A stretch of 11,933 nt of DNA from Chromera velia (taxonomy: Eukaryota > Sar > Chromeraceae). The DNA lies in assembly GCA_018398765.1 (NCBI GenBank), contig JAHBMJ010001159.1, forward strand, positions 22,501 to 34,433. Direction: 5' to 3'. Of this stretch, positions 1 through 8,274 are shown piece by piece. The first letter of the stretch is position 1. Each line of letters opens with the position of its first letter. The position numbers and the translations under genes were made by a program. The notes beneath the pieces are model-generated. The model saw only the letters and a program-made list of their open reading frames with translations. It made no database searches and had not been told where the DNA came from.

Positions 1-100
1 CAAAGACGATCCTTTCTCGCAACATTCTGCACACAGACAGAGAGAAGCAAAAAATGGGCCGAAGTGCAGAGCCTCTCACGCACGCACACGCATTGGCGCA

Positions 101-102
101 CG

Positions 103-145
<43 letters not shown>

Positions 146-178
146 GGGGGGGGAGGGGGGGAGGCAGGGGAAGAGGAG
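101..178. repeat. CG/CA dinucleotide microsatellite followed by G-rich run
   Basis: A short CG run at 101-110 passes directly into an uninterrupted CA repeat at about 111-142. This is followed by G-rich sequence with several runs of five or more G to about 178. The sequence is simple and open in several frames only because of its low complexity, so the translations are not credible genes. Confidence 0.95.
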
Positions 179-179
179 A

Positions 180-447
180 GACAGAAAGAAAGGAACAAAA
201 AAAAAGGAAGGAAGGAAAGAAAGAAAGAAAGAAAGAAAGAAAGAAGCAAGGTAGAAAGAAGGGAAGGAAGAAAAGGAAGGAAAGAAAAAGAAAGAAAGAA
301 AAGAAAGAAAAGAAAGAAAAGAAAGAAAAAGAAAGAAAAGAAAGAAAAGAAAAGAAAGAAAGAAAGAAAGAAAGAAAGGGAAAGAAGGAAAGGGAAAGAA
401 GGAAAGGGAAAGAAGGAAGGAAGGAAGGAAGGAAGGAAGGAAGGTAG
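180..447. repeat. GAAA/GGAA polypurine microsatellite
   Basis: About 270 bases are nearly pure purine on this strand. They are made of interspersed GAAA, GGAA and GAAAA units and end in a clean GGAA/AAGG run near 415-444. Lys/Arg/Glu-rich open frames across it are artefacts of the purine tract. A tract of this length is prone to slippage and to collapse or expansion in assemblies. Confidence 0.95.
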
Positions 448-660
448 ACAGGAAGAAATGAAGACAGGAACAAAGAGAGGTGCAGACTAACACACATACG
501 CACCCTCCCTCCAAATCCAACTACATCTTACGGAGATAAACGAGTGAAGCGAAACTAAATTGACCGACCTGCTATAAAGATCTATCCAGTCTGCCCGGTC
601 GGACCCTGGAATTCTGTAAGCGACTTTTGGAATTCCTGCAAACAAGAAGGAACATACGTA

Positions 661-706
661 CACACGCACGCACACACGCGCACACACACACACACACACA
701 CACACG
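661..706. repeat. CA microsatellite
   Basis: A second CA-rich tract, interrupted by CG steps near its start, becomes a pure CA run up to about 705 and is followed by GTGTG. Cys/Val-rich minus-strand and His/Thr-rich plus-strand frames over it are low-complexity artefacts. Confidence 0.93.
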
Positions 707-1790
707 TGTGCCCGGAGAAATCAAACGTTCCGCCTCCTGCATTTGCCAGGGTCCCTTTCCCCTCCACGCCCTTTTTCCCATTTTGCTTTCCGCTTTTCAA
801 GGCACTCGGCTTGGCAGTTACTGCCTACTCCAGAAACTGATTTCTTCCTCCGTTTTCTGTCGATTTTCAGAATCACTCTTGCCGTCTCCTTGATGGCTCT
901 CTTCTTCGCTCTTCTTCCCCCTTCCCCCAGTCTCTTTCCCTCTTCCACCCTTCCTTACCGATGGGCATCATGCTGATGCGCGTCCTTGAGGAGACCCGCC
1001 TCGGTCTGCATTTGAATGAGTGACCACGCAGGGGGGCGTTGTCGCGAGTGAGTGAGAATGAAGGACCCGGGAACACAATGGGAGGGTCACGCACGCATGG
1101 GGAAGAATGAGAAGGAACAAAGCAGATACCAGTGACCCAAAAGACCCCCCCAAAGAGCCAGGCACCAGAAAAGACAAGGAAGGAAGGGCAGAGAGACAGG
1201 CAGAAGGGCAGAGAGACAGGCAGACCGACCGCTGGAAGCCGTTCAAGGCATTACTTCCGGGGGACAGATTGAATCCCTCTGCAGGCGCAAACATGTAGGT
1301 ACGGTAACCCACAACACAAGGAGACAGGTCAGATGCGATGAGAAACTGGGAAGACGCGGATGTCACAAAGGCAGCACGGAACAAGTCGAGACGTCTCGTT
1401 ACATCACGTCTCCTTGAAGCGACAGTGTCACTTCGTTCTTTTTTCACTTGCTTTTTGCCAAAACTGCGATGACCACAAAAAGACAAAAACACCACACAGA
1501 AAAATGTCGAAGTGACCAAAACGACGAATGTTTCTGGAACCGCGGGAGTCAGTGACCGTGAGGAAACGAGAAAAAAAATCAGATGCACTCACCGCAGAGT
1601 TGACTGTACAGAAGAAAGAAAAGAGAAGCCAGGCACAGCAGTGGCCATTTCAAGAGCATGCTTGCGCTCTGCATCTGCTTGAATCGGACGGAGACGGGGT
1701 AGAGAAGGGACGAGGCACAAGAAGGGGCTCAGAACCTCCCGAAGTAGCGAGGGAACAACCGAGACGCCACCAACTTCTTCCGTTGTCGAC
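707..1790. other. Gene-poor stretch without a convincing coding region
   Basis: I see no credible gene in this 1.1 kb. It has pyrimidine-rich plus-strand sequence (720-960), then mixed sequence. A minus-strand open frame at 968-1588 has no ATG at its start and is Ser/Leu-rich without recognisable motifs. Because an ORF with a signal peptide starts at 1793, part of this stretch is plausibly its promoter or 5' leader, but no promoter element can be pointed to. Confidence 0.5.
1183..1222. repeat. Perfect 20-bp tandem duplication
   Basis: Two identical adjacent 20-bp units, beginning gaagggcaga, occupy 1183-1202 and 1203-1222. This is a small recent tandem duplication in purine-rich sequence, with no sign of coding function. 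Confidence 0.9.
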
Positions 1791-1792
1791 AA

Positions 1793-2017
1793 ATGGCAGC
1801 TGTGAGGGAGAACGCCAGCAGCTTCAGGTTTCACTTCTCTGCTGTTTTTATTATACTGGTGCTTTTCTCGACCGCAAATGAAGCTCATGCCGGGGAGATC
1901 GAAGCACCCCTCGAGCAGAGTAATTTGACGTTCGGCCATATTCGGCCCTCCATCGCCTCGGGGGGCAGCTCAGCTCTGCATGCTGAGATCAGCCGAGAGG
2001 CCCATGAGAGGCCCTGA
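1793..2017 (+). CDS. Putative short secreted protein or truncated first exon (signal peptide)
   Basis: A 74-codon ATG-initiated frame. Residues 1-15 are polar with basic residues, residues about 16-28 form a hydrophobic core (SAVFIILVLFSTA), and NEAHA|GE gives a good Ala-x-Ala type cleavage site near residue 33. The rest is hydrophilic with one NLT sequon near residue 44. The start context gacaaATGGc resembles the strong start consensus known from Toxoplasma and relatives. No family is recognised. The frame ends at TGA 2015-2017, exactly where a dispersed-repeat motif begins at 2018, so it may be the 5' exon of a gene disrupted by insertion. I see no convincing splice donor before the stop. 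It could also be a chance ORF, but a hydrophobic core plus AxA site right after a good start context is unlikely by chance. Confidence 0.45.
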   Translation: MAAVRENASSFRFHFSAVFIILVLFSTANEAHAGEIEAPLEQSNLTFGHIRPSIASGGSSALHAEISREAHERP

Positions 2018-2150
2018 GATCGCACGCACTCGCATAACGCATTTTTTCATTTTGGGGGGGGGGGGGTCGCTTCTATCTCTATCCGTCACGGTATCACCCG
2101 AATTCCAAAATGTGCCCCTCAAGCAACTCGCACGGAGCCGCGATCGCACA
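2018..2150. repeat. Diverged dispersed repeat, left copies
   Basis: Two short blocks here resemble one block at the right end of the plus-strand element. Positions 2018-2038 match 9140-9160 at 16 of 21 positions, and 2118-2150 match 9151-9183 at 23 of 33 in the same orientation. Most differences are transitions. The exact motif gatcgcac occurs at 2018, 2142 and 9140. Between the blocks lies a 13-base G run (2054-2066). The blocks flank the roughly 7-kb plus-strand element and may be remnants of an older repeat into which it inserted. Confidence 0.4.
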
Positions 2151-2312
2151 TACCATGCTATCTAGATCCTTCCTTCTCTTCTCCCCTTTCCTGTTCTGAC
2201 CACGAGAAACAGAAAGGGCTCCAGCAGAGAATACTTTTGAGACAAAAACGAGCGAAATCGGTGGTAAATTGAGAAAATTGGAGGGAGTGGTTGTTTTGCC
2301 TTACCTTCACAG
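2151..2312 (+). other. Probable 5' non-coding part of the plus-strand element, ending in a candidate splice acceptor
   Basis: No credible frame is seen. The stretch ends with a pyrimidine-rich segment (about 2291-2310) and CAG at 2310-2312. From 2313 a phase-0 frame is continuous, apart from stops, with the protease exon downstream. It could be 5' leader with an intron whose donor is not recognised, or simply the element's 5' untranslated region. Confidence 0.35.
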
Positions 2313-4103
2313 CCGAGTATACCGCCGAATTCTAAGTCCACAACCCGTCTATTTGCTAAACCCCTCGTAGAGATGTCAGAAAAACGTAGATACGGGCGGG
2401 AGTGGATGGATGCAGAGCCAGGAGAAGAAGGGTCTCGCCCCAAAGACACATAGGGGGCCCGCCCCGGGAGTCACAGAGTGGTGAGGTTGAGAGGCAATAG
2501 AGGAACCAAGCCTGAAAGTCATGACCCCTCCATATCACCGTCAGACCGAGTCAGGCTACGCCCTAGAGTGGTATTAACTCCGAGGAGGAGAGACCGAGAC
2601 ATCGAGCCAAAGGGAGGAAGGTCTCCTTCCAGAATGGGAGGTCTTGTGCAGGATGACAGCCGATCGAATAGGTTAGATACAAGTTGGACTGGGGGCAGGG
2701 AGGACAATAACGCTGGTCGAGTAGCTCACTATTCCCTCCCAGACCCCAATCTGGAGAGTAAGAGCCCTCCAAACCCTTCTACAGCAGAGGCCTTGTCAGA
2801 CGATTGCTCTGTGGAGATTACAGGTGAGGCCATGGCTCCACGCAGACTCTTCCCGTTCCCGCAGATCCTCGGCCCCGCAGGATTTTGGAATACACAGCAT
2901 GATAGGCGTGTAGGTCATGCCTCCACAGCACTATGAAGTGGGAGAGAGGGGACAGCAGGAACAACGAACGGAGTGGGCCCGATCCCCCCGCGGGTGGGCA
3001 ATGATATGAGTAAGAGGAAGGTGTCTAGCCGAATTGAGTTACACCCTTGACCTGCTCCTGCCCACATCCCCGTAAGCGCAGGACCCAACACTAGACCTAA
3101 TCATTCCCCAGTGGCAAGGCTGGCATCCATGCTATCAACGCTCTATATGAAGTGGGCTAAAATGGATCCAAGGGGACCATGGGGTGATTTTTAGATAGAT
3201 GAAGAGGTATTGAGAGCAGGTCTGCTGGCAGCATTGGTCGAGAATCGCTCTGAGTCCCCCCGAGAGTCGAGTGACAAGAAGATATTCGTTTTTAGCACGA
3301 GACTGCCCACTGAGGCAGGGGAGACTGCAGAGGGAGTACCCCAGTTGCAATGGGGGAGCGACCACCCAGGTACCTTGTCAGCGGCGCTGGGGGGGCCGTT
3401 GAGTGTACTGGGAGGGATGCCGCTAGAGGTAGAGTTCTGGTTCGTCCCAGTGCATGATTATGAAACACAGCACTGGTGTAGCGTAATGGTAAGGAATGGA
3501 GGGGAAGGTGCTGACATAGGGTACAGAGTCATGATGGTGAGCTTAGATTTACTTAGTCACACGACCACCGTCCCTAGCCTCCTGAAGGAGGGGAAAAGGA
3601 GAATGTTCAGAAGAGTCGCTCTAATGGCAATGGAGCTGTATAGGGTGGTGAGAGGATACGTTCCTCAGAATTAGGTGGACTTCTTGTGTAAACAGCCAAG
3701 CATAGAAATAGTTGAGCTGTCTGTCCCCCAGCAGATGGATTTCAATGAGTGGCTGCTATTCCAATGCGGCGACTATGTTCTAACCTACCTGGTTGCCGTC
3801 CTCAGGTATAACCCGGAAGAGTGGGAAAGCATGTTCCACCAGACTAATGACCCGACGCATATGATCCTGGCCGGGAGGGGATGGATGCTAGGATGGATAG
3901 CAATCTGCCTCAGGGGGCAGCTGGCAACAGTTATATCTGAGGTAGCGGGAACGTGGGGAGGTGAACCTCCAGAGGGGGAGTATGAAGTGACGTGGTCAGG
4001 GGCGAGGAAGATCGCCAGGAGGTGGATGTGCGGGCCTGGATTAGGGAAAGCCAGACAGCATGGCCGCAGGAATACTAACCAGAAGCAACACACTCGGTTA
4101 CAG
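2313..4103 (+). pseudogene. Exon 1: Ulp1/SENP-like (C48) cysteine protease, decayed
   Basis: One frame (phase of 2313) is coherent for about 597 codons. It is broken by stops at 2451 (TAG), 2934 (TGA), 3048 (TGA), 3192 (TAG) and 3672 (TAG), with no indel. The N-terminal half is basic and Pro/Ser-rich. The C-terminal half matches the Ulp1 core order: PVHDYETQHW with catalytic His at 3471-3473, a VSLDLLS strand with Asp at 3546-3548, ELSVPQQ with Gln at 3729-3734, and FQCGDYVLTYL with catalytic Cys at 3765-3767. Ulp1-type enzymes cleave SUMO-family modifiers or act on polyproteins. Relatives occur in NeSL-type non-LTR elements and some DNA transposons. The exon ends in CAG at 4101-4103; the next bases align with the donors of introns 2 and 3 but begin AT rather than GT. 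The protease assignment is from motif reading; substrate is unknown. Confidence 0.65.
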
Positions 4104-4493
4104 ATCTGTGAGGGGTGGTGACATTGGAGTGTTATGTTGGAGGTGGACTCCCCTTGATGGGAAGGGGGCTGTACGGGGCTATAGCGGCAGTGCGTGCATA
4201 GAGTAGTTACTCACGGTTGTGTACTTGCGTGTGCCTGAGAGAACGGCGCCCTAGAGTTGGGCAGTTCTCGACTCATAAGCTTTGAGAGTGAAATGCCCTA
4301 GAGCTGGGCTACTCTCGGTGTCTATATGAAAGCTTACATAGGTGTGTGTGTGCCCTAAAGCTTGGCTGCCACCAGCTTGCCACTCTTGAGTGTGTATCGC
4401 CTTAGAGCTAGGCCGCTCTCGCTTTCTTCTACACATCAGGATAGTGTTGCCTTAAGAACCCACTCATTCGTGGTGATGAATTCATTTTTGTAG
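4104..4493 (+). other. Intron 1 (degenerate donor), repeat-bearing
   Basis: After CAG 4101-4103 the sequence atctgtgaggggtggtgac aligns well with the start of intron 2 (gtatgtgggagggatggtaa), but the donor dinucleotide is AT instead of GT. Four copies of a short repeat (4248, 4295, 4352, 4399) follow. The last two align with the first two of introns 2 and 3, and the 3' end (cccact...cgtggtga... ttttgtag) aligns with the 3' end of intron 2. The region between about 4440 and 4460 appears shortened relative to the other introns. A GT at 4108 is an alternative donor but would put a stop across the junction. Confidence 0.5.
4248..4421 (+). repeat. Intron stem-loop repeat, cluster 1 (4 copies)
   Basis: Copies of GCCYTARAGCTRGGC followed by a Y-rich tail begin at 4248, 4295, 4352 and 4399, spaced 47, 57 and 47 bases apart. 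The first four bases can pair with the last four across a seven-base loop in most copies: GCCC with GGGC at 4248 and 4295, GCCT with AGGC at 4399. It is part of a ten-copy family confined to the three introns. Confidence 0.75.
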
Positions 4494-4667
4494 GAGGGAG
4501 GACGTTCTGATGCAGGGGTGGCGTCGCAGGACAGCACTAAGGAGTTTGTAGACGGGGGGGCCGCTGAGCTGAAGACCCAGCGAGAAGGAGTGGTTACCGC
4601 TGTGGTAGCAAGGGAGTCGACGGCGAGTGGTCGCGCACCGTCTGGGGCCGGGGGGTAGAATGGACAG
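4494..4667 (+). pseudogene. Exon 2 (174 nt, 58 codons), duplicated module copy A
   Basis: It is preceded by ttcatttttgtag and followed by a strong donor, CAG|GTATGT, at 4665-4673. In phase 0 it is open except for a TAG at 4656-4658 near its end. The encoded segment is Ala/Gly/Ser/Glu-rich without a recognised domain and ends in Gln, as do exons 1 and 3. It has exactly the same length and phase as exon 3, and the two start with similar DNA differing mostly by transitions, supporting an old duplication. It probably encodes a flexible linker. Confidence 0.55.
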
Positions 4668-5066
4668 GTATGTGGGAGGGATGGTAATGAACTGGTTGCC
4701 TTAGTATGGAGCATATGGTTGCCTTGCTTCAGAATCTGTATATGTGGGGTGCAGTGCCCTAGAGCTGAGCTGCCCCGGGTTCCTAAACTGAGTGTGCGTC
4801 GCCTTAAAGCTGGGCCGCTCTTGTTTTCCCCCACCTGCCTGTTTGAGGGTCGCCCTAGAACTGAGCTACTTGTACCTTCTTGAGATTATGCTGACTGCAT
4901 AACCTCTTGAACTGGGCTGCGGTCACTCTCTCTGCTGCTGTATTGTTTGAGTGCTTGGGCTGATAGTCAGCGAACGTAATGTCGTATGAGTTAGCGAAGC
5001 TGTGTCTGTCAGAGTTTATGGTTTGGGGACCCACTGTCTGCGTGGTGACGGATTTGTTTGTCGCAG
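4668..5066 (+). other. Intron 2
   Basis: 399 bases with GT at 4668 (GTATGT) and AG at 5065-5066 after gatttgtttgtcgc. It contains repeat copies at 4756, 4801 and 4852, then a segment around 4888-4970 (tgctgactgcataac...) that aligns with intron 3 at about 5429-5517. All forward frames are broken, and the flanking exons join in phase 0. Confidence 0.65.
4756..4874 (+). repeat. Intron stem-loop repeat, cluster 2 (3 copies)
   Basis: Copies begin at 4756 (gccctagagctgagc), 4801 (gccttaaagctgggc) and 4852 (gccctagaactgagc), spaced 45 and 51 bases apart. They align in order and spacing with cluster 3 in intron 3, and the first two align with the last two copies in intron 1. Confidence 0.75.
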
Positions 5067-5240
5067 GGGCAGAGACTCTCTAGTAGCGGGCTAACACCGT
5101 GGAATGGCCATAGAAGGGCAGTGAAGAGAGAAACAGTGGGGAGACGACGGGAGGGAGAGAGACTCAGTGCCGATGGGAGGGCCAGAGCACCGGTTGAGGG
5201 AAGTGGAACACGGTCTGGAACGGAGGACCGGAGCAAGCAG
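5067..5240 (+). pseudogene. Exon 3 (174 nt, 58 codons), duplicated module copy B
   Basis: Bounded by an acceptor (ttgtttgtcgcag at 5054-5066) and a donor CAG|GTATGT at 5238-5246. Phase 0 is fully open for all 58 codons. The product is Arg/Gly/Ser/Glu-rich, basic and low in hydrophobic residues, ending SKQ. It has the same length, phase and boundary signals as exon 2. Splicing to 5609 keeps a frame that continues open in exon 4. No domain recognised; likely a disordered basic linker. Confidence 0.6.
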
Positions 5241-5608
5241 GTATGTTGAGGGCAGTGGGGCGGGAAGTCCCTTGGATTCCACATGTAGGGGTGCACTGCT
5301 CTAGAGCTAGGCTGCCCCCGGATTGCCGTCCTGAGAGTGCATTGCCTTACAGCTAGGCCGCCCTCGCTTCCTTACTCTGTCTGTCTGAGTGTCGCCTTAG
5401 AATTGGGCCATTCCTACTCCCTTTGTGAGGTGCTGGCTGCATAACTCCGAAAGCTGGACTACGGTTGCCTTCTTTGCTGCTGCGAGCGTTAAATAAGTGC
5501 CTGCAGCTGGCAGTCAGGGGCACTTGTGTGGCAGTGATGACACAGTTTGCCAGGGGGTGGTTTGGTGACCCTCTAATTGAGTGATCATTGGTATGATATT
5601 TGTTGTAG
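5241..5608 (+). other. Intron 3
   Basis: 368 bases from GTATGT at 5241 to ttgttgtag ending at 5608. It carries repeat copies at 5298, 5344 and 5394 and a segment from about 5429 homologous to the second half of intron 2. Its length, internal order and borders parallel intron 2, making the intron-exon unit a tandem duplication with a period of about 540-575 bases. Confidence 0.65.
5298..5416 (+). repeat. Intron stem-loop repeat, cluster 3 (3 copies)
   Basis: Copies begin at 5298 (gctctagagctaggc), 5344 (gccttacagctaggc) and 5394 (gccttagaattgggc), spaced 46 and 50 bases apart, matching cluster 2 in order and spacing. Confidence 0.75.
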
Positions 5609-7719
5609 GGCCAGAGTTCCCCTGCTGGTGGCTCCATCCCCCACCAAGCTATGCCCCGAGGTTTTGAGTGCTTCTGAGGGGACAGGGGGACGTCCAACTC
5701 GGTTAAAGTGGAGGTAACCACCGCACTGAACCCATTCACACTGGAGGGATGGGGGCAATGTACCCGCTTGCCCAGACTTATCTGCCTCCCGCAGTTTCTC
5801 GATCCCCTGGACAATATCCTTGATTGGGTAGATCAGGATGACCCAGGCCTGACGACGGGATCTAGTGAAGCCATACTGAGGTCGTGCCAGAGGACAATGA
5901 GGTTATATGAGGAGCTGTTTGCGCCGGGGGGAATCTTTGAGGGGCAGAGGAGGGATGACAGGGCAGGGCTCAGTGGGGAGAGAGGACCCCTATCGACGGA
6001 GATCCCCTCAGTGAACAGAGCTGCCCCTATCCCTACCGACCCAGGCCTCCAAGTCAGGGGGTGGAGGAATTAGGTGGCAAAGTGTGGCGGGCACTCTGTG
6101 AGAGGGAACATGTGAATAACACCCTCAGAGAATATTATGCGAGGGAGCTTTTCCTTCGTCACCTAGGACAGGGTGATCAGCAAGAACATGAGCAGACCTA
6201 ACCACATCAGTTGGGAGGAGCTGCCACCTCAGTCCCGCCAACACCGCAGAGCCAAATACCACTGAGTGGGGGATAACAGTCGGATGAGTATTCCTTTACT
6301 TCCGTTGCAGCGGGACTGACAACGCCTCCCTCCAATGTGCAACCCCTGCTGGGAGGCAAGACTGCCCAGCCTGGGGATCTGGGGCTGCAGGTGATGATGG
6401 CAGGTGGGTGCCACCCGGCTCACAGTGGGCAGGCGACCCCCCCAGAATACACTAGTGGGAACCCACCTCAGTCATACCGGGATGCTCAGCCTGGTGCAAA
6501 CATCATCCCCCGGCTCCTGATCTCCCCACCCTCGTAGAGTTCTTAGCAGGTGACATTGCCACAGGAAACATTAGCAGGACAGGGTGCCATACAGCAAAAC
6601 ACTACTCAGCCGGGAGGGAGGAGGAGGGCCCCCAGTTCAAGCACAGGCAGGAATAGGAAAGGAGGGATCCATGCAGCCGCAGTGGCTGCTCTCCTCTTAG
6701 CGCAGGGACTCTCCTCCTCTCCGACAGTAGCAGCTGGAGGATCCCAGACTGCAGCTGCATCGCAGAGGTCAGGCGGGGGGGGTAAAGCGAAGTCTGGAGC
6801 CGTACCTCCGCAGGTCATCGGAGGTAAACGAAATTGCAGACACCTGACGTTCCCTGACGATATCCAGACAGTCACTGACGGTCTGACTAATCCCCCCTTG
6901 CTCTCAGCACAGAAAAACTCCCCCAAGCGCTCAAAGTCCACTGTATTGCCCCCCCCCCCCCCCCCCTCTCTACCTAGTCACTCAAAATCGCTCTCACAGA
7001 CCCTGACCAACAGTCTCGGAACCCCTCCTCCCAACCGTTGCGTCGCTGCTTCCGCTGCGGCGATGGTCCCACCCCACTTGATCCCAATAGTTAGAAAAGC
7101 CCCCGGTCAGCCTCCTGCTGAGTCCAGAGAGGCGGCTGCGGTGGGCTGTGGTAGTCTCTCCACACTTGGGAAACGAAGTTGGGAGAGTGTTGCAGCGGCA
7201 GCACTGTCTGCTTCAGCAGGAGGGAGGCCCTTCCTGACCTTTCCGCATTTAACCGCTCCAAGGCAGAGTGAATCGGTCTTCTTGACGCCCCCCCGCAGAC
7301 AGTCCCCAGGACAGACCCTCCCTGAGTTTGGTCATGACACGCAGCCCCGCCTGGGGTCCAACACTAATAATAGTACGGAACCTACAGCCCTCTCTCTGGT
7401 AGGGCTGCCCCCACCAGGGGCTCGTACCAAGGCCCCCACACGGCAGCAGATGGATGAAGGCCCTCCCGAAGGCATGCTGATGGATGCGTTTGTAAGGGAC
7501 CGGGGTTTCCTCACAAGCTCGGCTATCCCCCAGACAGTGGAGCCCCCCGTCTCCTTGTCTCCGCCCCTCCATTAGCCCCCCCCAACCGTCTGGGGTGACA
7601 GCTACCCCGGATCCGTTGCCCCCTCCAGGGTTTAGTCTGCTTTTTCCACCCCCCGTTTCCTCACGCTTCCCACAGGACTCAGGTGGAGAAGACTCGGGGG
7701 CGATGTTGGGTCTCAGCAG
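5609..7719 (+). pseudogene. Exon 4: long Pro/Ser/Ala-rich region with possible coiled coil, decayed
   Basis: Begins after ttgttgtag and is open in the phase predicted from exon 3, apart from TGA at 5675-5677, up to about 6063. The sense frame then shifts by one near a G run (6056-6060) and continues to 7575, with TAA 6199, TAA 6274, TAG 6535 and TAG 6544. Near 7540-7575 it shifts again by one, close to C runs, to give a Pro/Ser-rich tail ending at a strong donor CAG|GTAAGC (7717-7725). A Glu/Leu/Arg-rich helix-like segment at about 6064-6180 may be a coiled coil. The rest (6550-7700) is Ala/Ser/Pro/Gly-rich, including a proline run coded by an 18-base C tract at 6949-6966. No family recognised; composition resembles a disordered gag/ORF1-like spacer. 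Confidence 0.5.
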
Positions 7720-7932
7720 GTAAGCGGCTGCCCCAGAAGGAAACAGGGGCTCTCTGTAGTATTGGGGCAGAGCACTGGGAGGAAACAGAGGTGTAGTGTG
7801 GGGGAGGGTGATGAATGTTGGCTCAAAAAAATGCTAGAAAAAATGATCATTGTCTCACTGGGGGGTACAAGAGGTAGGCACAACTGTGAGTTCCCCCCCT
7901 GTGACTTGTTTCTCGGATGGCATTGCTCCCAG
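7720..7932 (+). other. Candidate intron 4
   Basis: Starts with a near-consensus donor (CAG|GTAAGC) and could end at ttgctcccag (AG at 7931-7932). The Pro/Ser-rich frame leaving exon 4 is in phase 2 there, and the frame open at 7933-8191 is the one that results from joining. The frame is also open back to 7847, so a nearer acceptor, or no splicing, remains possible. The intron lacks the stem-loop repeat of introns 1 to 3. Confidence 0.4.
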
Positions 7933-8191
7933 ACACCCTAGTCAAAGCAGGAGTCTGACCCCCCGACTGTCTGCACGGTTGCCTACTGAAGGCTCGACTG
8001 TGCCCCAGTTTAGTGGCACTGCACAGGTTTGCTCAGAGGGGACTGCTTTGAGTGGTCAGGCTCCTGATGCCTTTAGGGGGGAACGTAATAGTGAACTAAC
8101 CGCTGGTGGTAGTGGGTACCCCTGCGTGAGCGTAGACCCGACCCCTGACTTCTTTTTACCCCTGCTGAGATCTGATGGTAGCCTTAGCTAG
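7933..8191 (+). pseudogene. Candidate exon 5: Ser/Gly/Thr/Pro-rich segment
   Basis: Open for about 86 codons to TAG at 8189-8191. The composition (Ser, Thr, Gly, Pro) resembles the exon 4 tail and suggests the same disordered region. Near 8178 a second frame becomes open and runs through about 8300 (encoding for instance NMAGKPPTLDDD), and then a third frame leads into the endonuclease, so the region carries at least two frame disruptions, one at the C run 8288-8293. No domain recognised. Confidence 0.4.
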
Positions 8192-8274
8192 TAACGACGT
8201 TGATTGCACGCCTGGCAATTATGGGCACAGCCATCGGAGGGTGTCGAATATGGCGGGAAAGCCCCCCACCTTAG

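Noticed and set aside
54-447. Lys/Arg/Glu-rich open frames
   Set aside because: They are translations of CA, G and GAAA microsatellites and have no protein character beyond the repeat.
968-1588. 206-codon minus-strand open frame
   Set aside because: It starts at a GTG rather than ATG, is low-complexity Ser/Leu-rich, has no motif, and lies just upstream of the better-supported signal-peptide ORF on the other strand.
1589-1939. Minus-strand ORF ending beside a GTGAGT donor-like site
   Set aside because: The donor-like site is attractive, but the frame is antisense to the signal-peptide ORF and shows no domain or good start context.
4248-5416. CRISPR array or tRNA cluster interpretation of the regularly spaced repeats
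   Set aside because: Repeats are 15-23 bases, diverged, with homologous rather than unique spacers in a eukaryotic intron context. No cloverleaf or B-box sequence is present.
2313-6550. Alternative genetic code or stop readthrough to explain the in-frame stops
   Set aside because: All three stop codons (TAA, TAG, TGA) occur inside otherwise coherent frames, and frameshifts also occur. Pseudogene decay is simpler.
6606-7572. Minus-strand open frames opposite exon 4
   Set aside because: They are Pro/Gly/Ala-rich shadows created by the GC-rich sense frame and contain no recognisable motif.
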